Shown here: piece by piece, positions 57,535-64,000 of the stretch
How positions within the stretch are numbered: position 1 is the stretch's first letter
Layout of the letters: every line of letters starts with the position of its first letter
Source of the DNA: Aurantiochytrium sp. KH105
Lineage: Eukaryota > Sar > Bigyra > Thraustochytrida > Thraustochytriidae
NCBI GenBank assembly: GCA_003116975.1
Contig: BGKB01000014.1
Span: forward strand, 514,601 to 578,600
Reading direction: 5' to 3'
DNA: 64,000 nt
Made by a program: the position numbers and the translations under genes
Notes under the pieces: generated by a model
Told to the model about the DNA's origin: nothing
The model's input: only the letters and a program-made list of their open reading frames with translations
Database searches by the model: none

Positions 57535-59358
57535 CTAGCTGAAGATAAAGCCCTTGGCTTGGTCGACCACAACAGAGGAAGCCTCGCCGCTGACAAAAGA
57601 AGAGATCAGATCCGTAGTCACGGCTCGCTTGGTGGCCTCGGATGCGGCCTCAATGTCGCAATTAGGAGATACAGTCATGAGCAGTGGAGTTTGGGTCTGA
57701 CTTTCAACAACAAAGTCGAGACAGAGATGCTGCACGAGACGAATATCGCCGAGATCATCAGCTGGACGTGAGGCACCAAGGCGCACAGCTGTGTAGGCAG
57801 CTGCTCGTCGTAGATCCTCCTGAAAGGTCTCGGGAAGTGCGTTGCTCGCATGATCTGCAAACGGCATGGGCTCTGTGTCTTGCGCCAAGACGGGAAATCG
57901 CATGCTCACCGTTGTGTCAGCAGGTTCACGTCCTGCAAAGGGCGCGTAGTCCACTGTCGCTTTCACAATATCGCCCGTGTTAAAGGTGGCAAAGAGTTCG
58001 GGCGCGGCGCGACGAATGACGAGCCAAGAGCGGACCATGAAGGCCCTGTTGGTACCAGGCCAGAGCATTTGCGATTCAACAAAGGGAGCGCCGACAATTT
58101 TCGGTTTGTCTGCAATGTACGCCTCCTTTTGCAGTAAGGCAGGCACGTTCGAGGCCTGCACAAGCTGCGGTTTGCCTGCGCCCATGGCCTGCAGAACAAG
58201 GATCGGCGCGGGCGATCTCTGGGATGCCTCGACGAGTTGTGGTCGATCTGTCTCTTGAAAGAAGCGGTAAAAGTGGCGCACCCGTTGAGCCACAGTGACT
58301 GCGTCTTGCGCGCGCGAGGGCAGAATGGAGCCCAAAGCACCTTGAAAGGCGTCTGCGTCCGTAAAGACAAATCGCACCCCTTGGCCACCCGTGTAAGCAG
58401 CGCAAAAGATGGCGTGCTGACCACCTGGGTCCTTGGCCGCAATGGCCTTTGGATTAGGACAGGTCCGGCCATAGGCCAAGAGGATAAGCGGCAGGCCAGG
58501 ACCAGCGTGGCGCGAGTATCCTGCCTCGGAGAGCGCTGACTCGAGAGCGATTACCGATGCCGACTTGGAGCTCTTGGAGGGGTCCGCAAGCACAGCAAAG
58601 GATCCCGTGGAGGAGAGCTTGTCCTGGCTGGAAGATCCAGCAGTATTCTGGGTTTCTGCCTCGGGCTCGTCGTGCTCGTCATTGGTGCTGGCTTCAACGG
58701 CAGCGTTGTTTGAAGAGGCGCCATCAGATCCACTGCCAAAGACTGACGAGACGACACTGGAAAACATGCTAGACACAGAGGATGGTTTCTTGGCGAGTTC
58801 ATCAAGGTTGCTCGGGGTCGGCGGCACGGAGAGCGCCGGGTCGGAAAGTGGAGATACGTAGGCATAGTCGCGCACGCGGAGACTCGTTGGCAGCTTGGTG
58901 ACTTTTTCGAAACGATCCTCGACCATGCGCTGGCGCTTAATGAGGGCTTCCATGCGCGCCTCTGCCTCGGCGTCAACGTCGAGAATTGGTTCGGCCAGGC
59001 TCTCGCCGTGTCGATAAAGGTAGTAGATGATGCTATCTTCGAGCTGCTGATGAAGCTCTTGCAAGGCCTCCGTCTTGCGCACAGGACTTGCGATGAGGGT
59101 CTTTGTGAAAGGGTTTTCCCATGGGTGGGTGGAATCACCTTGATACGTCGAGAGCGAGTTGTCGAACTTGAGTTTGGCCTCGGCGATCTGGCGCGCCTCC
59201 TCCTCCTTGAGCAGGTCTTCGTTTATCCTGCGGATCTTTTCGTACTCGTGAATGAGGCCTGTGCCGTCGTCCACTTTGACGTCGAGCAGGTCTAGGATGA
59301 AGACGCAAAAGTACAAGCTCATGACGAGCAGCACCGCGCCGAAAGGGTGCCGGCACAT
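57535..59358 (-). CDS. Type II membrane protein of unknown function
   Basis: Predicted 607 residues from the ATG at 59358. One N-terminal transmembrane helix (FGAVLLVMSLYFCVFILDLL, about residues 6-25) is followed by a Glu/Lys-rich helix (about 40-65) and a second helical stretch (about 95-155). A Ser-rich linker (about 180-265) leads to a compact C-terminal domain of about 330 residues. That domain includes GLPLILLAYGRTCPNPKA, HFYRFFQETDRPQL, FMVRSWLVIRRAAP and RLVQHLCLDFVVESQ. The last two segments recall the ATP-grasp/tubulin-tyrosine-ligase-like arrangement of paired strands before a terminal acidic motif, but the normal catalytic motifs are not evident, so I leave the function open. Golgi or ER membrane topology is inferred. 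Confidence 0.75.
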   Translation of the reverse strand: MCRHPFGAVLLVMSLYFCVFILDLLDVKVDDGTGLIHEYEKIRRINEDLLKEEEARQIAEAKLKFDNSLSTYQGDSTHPWENPFTKTLIASPVRKTEALQELHQQLEDSIIYYLYRHGESLAEPILDVDAEAEARMEALIKRQRMVEDRFEKVTKLPTSLRVRDYAYVSPLSDPALSVPPTPSNLDELAKKPSSVSSMFSSVVSSVFGSGSDGASSNNAAVEASTNDEHDEPEAETQNTAGSSSQDKLSSTGSFAVLADPSKSSKSASVIALESALSEAGYSRHAGPGLPLILLAYGRTCPNPKAIAAKDPGGQHAIFCAAYTGGQGVRFVFTDADAFQGALGSILPSRAQDAVTVAQRVRHFYRFFQETDRPQLVEASQRSPAPILVLQAMGAGKPQLVQASNVPALLQKEAYIADKPKIVGAPFVESQMLWPGTNRAFMVRSWLVIRRAAPELFATFNTGDIVKATVDYAPFAGREPADTTVSMRFPVLAQDTEPMPFADHASNALPETFQEDLRRAAAYTAVRLGASRPADDLGDIRLVQHLCLDFVVESQTQTPLLMTVSPNCDIEAASEATKRAVTTDLISSFVSGEASSVVVDQAKGFIFS

Positions 59359-60702
59359 ATTGGCCGGGCAACGTGCCACAAGCCCTCCGTCGTGCGCTGC
59401 GTCTCCAGGAAATGAGAACGACCCTGCCCGGCTGCACCACTGCCGCCAGACCGTGGCCGGGAGCGGGGCCTGGCTCCGGGCGAGCGGTGTCTCCTTCTTG
59501 GGCGGCCAGGGCCACCCGGTCCTCCCGGCGCGGGCGCGGGCCTCGGCTCGCTCGCCCGAGTCGCAGCCTCGTCGCGGTCTGCGCGCCGGCCCCGTAGGGC
59601 GCCAAGTGCGTTGATATGCGCAAGTGGGGGTTGGGCCTCGGCGAAGTGGGTTATACTGGACGTCAAGTGGACAATTGCATGGTTCAAGTCGAGTATGCGG
59701 GAGGAGTCGACGATGGTGGAGAGGGCTGCTAGTAGGGGGGGAAAGGGGGAAGGAGAAAATATAAGGCGGGAGTTACTTGAAGAACGAGGGATAGGCCCAT
59801 AGTCCTAGATTGTTGAGAACTCGAAAGGCTATGATAACCAAAGGACGAACTCGAAGAACGAGGCAAATAATTATATGACGATCTATGGCAAGTGTATCCG
59901 CCATTGCCATCATGGCAATCAACCACTGCAAAGAATCAATCACTGCTCGCAATCGACCTCAATCATCCGACCAGCCATCCATGCATCAACAATCTCGTGA
60001 TGCAACCAACCGTGGTGACTGCGACTGCGACTGCGACTGCGACCACCAGCGCATGAAGGTGGGCGTGTTTTCCACCTTGGAAGCAGTCATTCCGAGTCAC
60101 CAGCCGAAACGTCTATTGGGGAGATCCGTTAAAAAACACGTATACAACTGTCACTGTCACTTGAAGTTGAAGCCACAGTCGCACGACAAGCGCCGCTTAT
60201 GACCCTCGTTCCTGGAGGTCGCCATGCACGCCCATACCACGGCATCCACACCCGGGGGGCCGGCGCCGCATGCTGCCTGCCTGGCTGCCTGCCTGGCTGC
60301 CTGGCGCTCCTTGTGGGTCCGGGAGGAAGTCCAGCGGGCGGGCCGCGCTCTCGCCTCGCCTGCCTCGCATGCGCCGCCCGGGGTGGTCGAGAGGCAGGCG
60401 GGCGCCGCGGGCGACGACGCCCGAGGCCCTCGAGCGCCGTCGCGAGGGCGAGGCGCAGGCGGGCGGGCGGGCAAGAAGGCGCGGCGGCGGGCTGGACCGG
60501 CAGGGCCCTGCGTCCACTTCTGGCGCCGTCTCTCATCGCACATTCTTTCGCCGCCGACCGATCAAACAAAGTGCGACGGGGCGCAGCGCCGGGACCGCGC
60601 CGCGGCGCCGCGACTGTCCGTCTCGCGGGCGGCGGCGGCAGGGCGGCGGCCTCGCGCGGCGCGGCAGTCGCGCGACGCGCCCTCGGCAGCGGCGGCCCGG
60701 CG

Positions 60703-60853
<151 letters not shown>

Positions 60854-61556
60854 CGGCAGGGCGCGGCCCGCGCGGTCGCGGAGGCAGCACGTGCACAGGA
60901 AACCGCGGCGGCAGGAGGAAGCCAAGCCGGCTGTTTCTGCCTCACTGCCTGCCACTGCCAGCCGCTGCCGCTGCCGAGCCTTGGAAGCGCGGGCGGCGGC
61001 GCCCAGGGCCGCGCGAGGAGGACGCAGCGGCGCCAGCCAGACCCGCTGCCCGCTCGAATTGGACAGGCCGAGGCGGCGCAGCGCAGAGCAGCGCAGCGCA
61101 GCGAGCAGCAGGCAGCGAGGCCCAGCTCGGACGCAGAAGCTCCGTCCATTTCCATCGTTTCACTAAAACCCCAGTCAGCGAGCGGAGTTCGAGTCCGAGC
61201 CTGGAGCCGAGTCCGAGCTCGAACTCGGGTTCAAGTGTGAGCCAGAGTCCAGTCTGCACGCCAGGGCCACCGCCGTGGCCCCAGACGCGGCCGGAAGGAG
61301 AAACGAACGACGAGAGAGAGAGTCCAAGTCTGCAGCGCCCGCTGGACTCCAGCGGCAGGCTGCAGGACTGCGCTATCGCGCAACGCACAGGCGAGGCGAG
61401 GCGAGCGAGCGAGTGAGCGAGCGAGTGACCCGACCTGACCAAAGCCAACCCACCTTGGTAAGCAAAGCATTTAGCTGAGCGATAACTAGGCGGTGACTGA
61501 GCAGCTTGAGTGGCTGACTGCAAGTGGGCGAAGGAGGGAAGACCGCCTGCGAAGAG

Positions 61557-61860
61557 GTGAGTGGATTAGGCGTGCGTTCGACCCTCCACATTCCCCTTTC
61601 TCGGCTGGACCTCGCTCGCGCGTACGTGTTGCGCAGGCGACCGCTTCCGCGCATCTGTGTTTGCTCTGCTTTACTTTGCCCGTCGCGGCTCAGCTGGCCC
61701 ACGTGCTGGAAAGGCAGCTTCATAAAAGCTCCTGTCTCCGGAGCGCGAGCACGAGCAGACGAAGACTAGACGGTACAGCAGGCCAAAGGCAACACACGAC
61801 CAAGCAAAAGTAAAACTCTTACCTCCCTCCCTTCCCTTCCCTCCCCCTCTTTTTTTCCAG
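61557..61860 (+). other. Candidate 5'-UTR intron of the 7TM-RGS gene
   Basis: A donor GAG|GTGAGT at 61556/61557 and an acceptor with a long polypyrimidine tract ending TTCCAG at 61860 bracket 304 bases. The downstream leader of 35 bases has an in-frame TAG just before the ATG at 61896, so the intron would lie in untranslated sequence. Confidence 0.5.
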
Positions 61861-61895
61861 CGCAAAGGAGGGAGACCTACGGCGCCGTCTAGGCA

Positions 61896-63890
61896 ATGGT
61901 GAGCAGGTCGTTGCTCGCGGGCGTCGGCTCGCTGCTCGTACTATGGTCTTTCAATATTGGTGTAGCCATCTTTTACAAACATCGAGAGCTGCGAATTCGA
62001 GGCCCGCGGGAAACCCTAGAAGTGGCCATTTTTGTTGCCGGCTTGGCTTCCTTCGGCATGTTGAATATCTTCGATGAGCCGTTTTTACCGTGTTATGGAT
62101 ACATGCTTTGGGGCCTCGTTCCGATGGTCTTTGTATGGCCTGCCTTTTATTTGTACATCACGAGGTATGCCCGTCTTTACCACATGCACCGTCTTCGAGC
62201 CAAGAGTAACACTTCTGCCAAGAGCGACGCCACGGCCGTGACCCTTGCCGGGGATGTGGTGCAGCCTAGCTCGCGGCTGGCTGCTCTGGCTGACAAGGCT
62301 ATCGAATTTTCGACTGCAATCACCTCAAAGCAACGTTTACGGACCCGTGTGCGCAGCTGGCTCTTGTTGTTTGTCATCCTCGCAAGCTGCCTGCTCGGCA
62401 TGTACGCCGTCCATTTGGATACTGACGGGGCGCCCACCATTCCGCTTACATACGAGGATTGCCGGGAGACTCCAGTTTCCGACGGAGTGTGCGACCTGTC
62501 GATTCAGGGCGACTGCCCCACGCAGCTCGAGCCGCTCTGGTACATGTGCTTTTCCGTAATGCTCGTGGAAGGCGGTTTTTTCCTTATTCTCTTGTTCGGC
62601 ACGATCTTGGACATTGGACGCGAGGCTTCAAAGCGCGGCGATTCGCTCGGTATCAAGACCATGCTCCAGCGCATGGGTCTTGATGCAGCATTAAGCATGA
62701 TCACCTTTTGCGTTCTTGTTTTCGCCCACTTTTTGGGTCATCTTCCCGGTCGCTGGATCTTCATGGCCTTTGTCCCATTCATCATTTCATTTTACATTGA
62801 TCTAACGCTCATCCCAAGCATTCGTGCCGTGATTGCTATTCGCCATCGACGGAAGCTCATCAAGGAAAACGGTCTCATGGATAGCGAAGACCTCGGCAAG
62901 GTAATGAAGATTGAGGATTGCAAGAACCCCGCAGAGCTGGCGCGACTGCAAATGCTGGTTCGCCTGCAAGCTTTCATTATGACCAAGGAGGGCTACCGCA
63001 CAATGCACGAGCACTTGGCCATGGAGTTTGGTCTTGAGTCGCTCCTCTTTGTGACGGAGGCCGTGAACTACGCCGCAGACTTTGCCCACTTTGGCGAGGA
63101 TGCCGATGCGGGCGAGGAGAAACCAAAGTCTCAGACGGGGGACAGCAAGTTTTCCCAGGCAAGCCAAGCGGCCTCCAGCACGCTTGACGAGGTCGACGAA
63201 GAGAACGAGACCAAGAGTCCGGCGAATGCGAATACGGGGCAAAATGGTGACACGGATGACAAGTCGCAGACGCAGACGCAGACGCAGACGTCCCTGCACG
63301 AGCAGCCCTTGGCCCGAGCAGGAAGCGAGGTTTCTGCGCGATCCACCACCACGGGTGAACGCTCCAAGCGCAAGCGCAAAAAGAACGCAGAGATGGCGCT
63401 CGTGCCCAAAACCTCGGTAACCTCGCACAACCTGCAGCGCAAATTGCGAAACCCTTTCAGTGCGATGCGCAAAGAAAAGACGAACGCGGCGGTGCTCACG
63501 GAAGAGGACATGCAAAGTCGATGCGTTCAAATCTACTTTAAATTCGTGCATCATAATGCGCCGTACCAGATTAACATTCCGGCGAGTATGCTCGCTCGTT
63601 TTCGAGGCATTGGCAAGGTCACGCGTGATCTCAAGCCAAATCACACAAGCATTGCCGATCTGGAGACCGGCTCCACTGCAAGCTCGCACAATGGGGAATT
63701 CGAGGCCACACCCTCTGTCTTTAATGACCTCATTCTCGAGGTGCTCTCGATGGTTTCTCGCGACTCGTTCCAGCGATATTTGGCTCGCTCTGTGAACCGC
63801 AAGCTTTGGGACAAGTTCGATGCCGCGGCCAGCCAATTCGAGGTGCTCACGGAGGTTTCTTCCGCGTACGAATCGGAAGCATCGACCTGA
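61896..63890 (+). CDS. 7TM-RGS protein (seven-transmembrane regulator of G-protein signalling)
   Basis: A 664-residue protein. Seven hydrophobic helices occur within about residues 5-310, including VGSLLVLWSFNIGVAIFY, EVAIFVAGLASFGMLNIF, SWLLLFVILASCLLGMYAV, VMLVEGGFFLILLFGTIL and FMAFVPFIISFYIDLTLI. An RGS-like domain is split in two. The first half is at about 345-390 (LQAFIMTKEGYRTMHEHLAMEFGLESLLFVTEAV). The second half is at about 545-650 (VQIYFKFVHHNAPYQINIP, then LILEVLSMVSRDSFQRYLA). About 150 low-complexity Ser/Thr/Gln-rich and basic residues lie between them. By family knowledge RGS domains speed GTP hydrolysis on G-alpha; 7TM-RGS proteins such as plant RGS1 join a receptor-like membrane part to that activity. 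The RGS call rests on helix pattern and end motifs. Confidence 0.8.
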   Translation: MVSRSLLAGVGSLLVLWSFNIGVAIFYKHRELRIRGPRETLEVAIFVAGLASFGMLNIFDEPFLPCYGYMLWGLVPMVFVWPAFYLYITRYARLYHMHRLRAKSNTSAKSDATAVTLAGDVVQPSSRLAALADKAIEFSTAITSKQRLRTRVRSWLLLFVILASCLLGMYAVHLDTDGAPTIPLTYEDCRETPVSDGVCDLSIQGDCPTQLEPLWYMCFSVMLVEGGFFLILLFGTILDIGREASKRGDSLGIKTMLQRMGLDAALSMITFCVLVFAHFLGHLPGRWIFMAFVPFIISFYIDLTLIPSIRAVIAIRHRRKLIKENGLMDSEDLGKVMKIEDCKNPAELARLQMLVRLQAFIMTKEGYRTMHEHLAMEFGLESLLFVTEAVNYAADFAHFGEDADAGEEKPKSQTGDSKFSQASQAASSTLDEVDEENETKSPANANTGQNGDTDDKSQTQTQTQTSLHEQPLARAGSEVSARSTTTGERSKRKRKKNAEMALVPKTSVTSHNLQRKLRNPFSAMRKEKTNAAVLTEEDMQSRCVQIYFKFVHHNAPYQINIPASMLARFRGIGKVTRDLKPNHTSIADLETGSTASSHNGEFEATPSVFNDLILEVLSMVSRDSFQRYLARSVNRKLWDKFDAAASQFEVLTEVSSAYESEAST

Positions 63891-64000
63891 GCTGCAAGCG
63901 CGCAGGACGCTGCATTTGTTCTCGTCAGGTCACCCTCGCCATGAAGGCCCGAAGAAAATCTCTAAAGGAAAAAAATTAGGCCTATTGCATGTGTATTTTT

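Overview
The window is nuclear DNA of a eukaryotic microbe. The protein families are eukaryotic: calnexin, a HECT ubiquitin ligase of 5,150 residues, tandem bromodomains, LAMTOR2, PRMT7 and F-box/LRR. The genome is GC-rich with mostly intronless long genes, GT-AG introns with CTRAC branch sites, many simple repeats, and Dictyostelium-cAMP-receptor-like 7TM proteins. This combination suggests a stramenopile, most likely a thraustochytrid/labyrinthulomycete. That placement is inference; no marker gene in the window proves it.

Layout. 1-6.7 kb: organellar IF-3 (+), a coiled-coil/Arg-Ser-rich protein (-), and an FHA-F-box-LRR protein (-). 6.7-9.9 kb: a GC-rich spacer, the three-exon LAMTOR2 gene (-, model worked out by hand) and a divergent promoter. 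9.9-17.3 kb: a five-bromodomain protein (+) and an RbgA/MTG1-type GTPase (+). 17.6-23.6 kb: calnexin (-), a type II membrane glycosyltransferase-like protein (+), and the purine enzyme GARS with a C-terminal membrane anchor (-). 25.2-30.5 kb: two tandem 7TM receptors of the cAMP-receptor-like family (+); the second has three exons. 30.7-32.9 kb: a decayed IS607-type transposon (-) carrying a serine recombinase (TnpA) and a Fanzor2/TnpB RNA-guided nuclease homologue. 33.4-36.7 kb: a WD40-Roc-COR-TIR protein (+) with one frame break. 37.5-53.0 kb: a giant RCC1/LamG/UBA/B-box/FN3/SPRY/HECT ligase (+). 53.3-59.4 kb: a secretory-pathway JmjC protein (-), PRMT7 (+) and an unrecognised type II membrane protein (-). 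59.4-61.9 kb: a repeat-rich spacer. 61.9-63.9 kb: a 7TM-RGS protein (+).

Functional themes. The two 7TM receptors and the 7TM-RGS protein are complementary parts of heterotrimeric G-protein signalling. Calnexin, the glycosyltransferase-like protein and the lumenal JmjC protein belong to the secretory pathway. The bromodomain protein and PRMT7 point to chromatin and arginine methylation. The most unusual items are the IS607/Fanzor2 element, the WD40-Roc-COR-TIR protein, the FHA-F-box-LRR fusion and the membrane-anchored GARS. Several convergent gene pairs also carry a hairpin in their shared 3' spacer.
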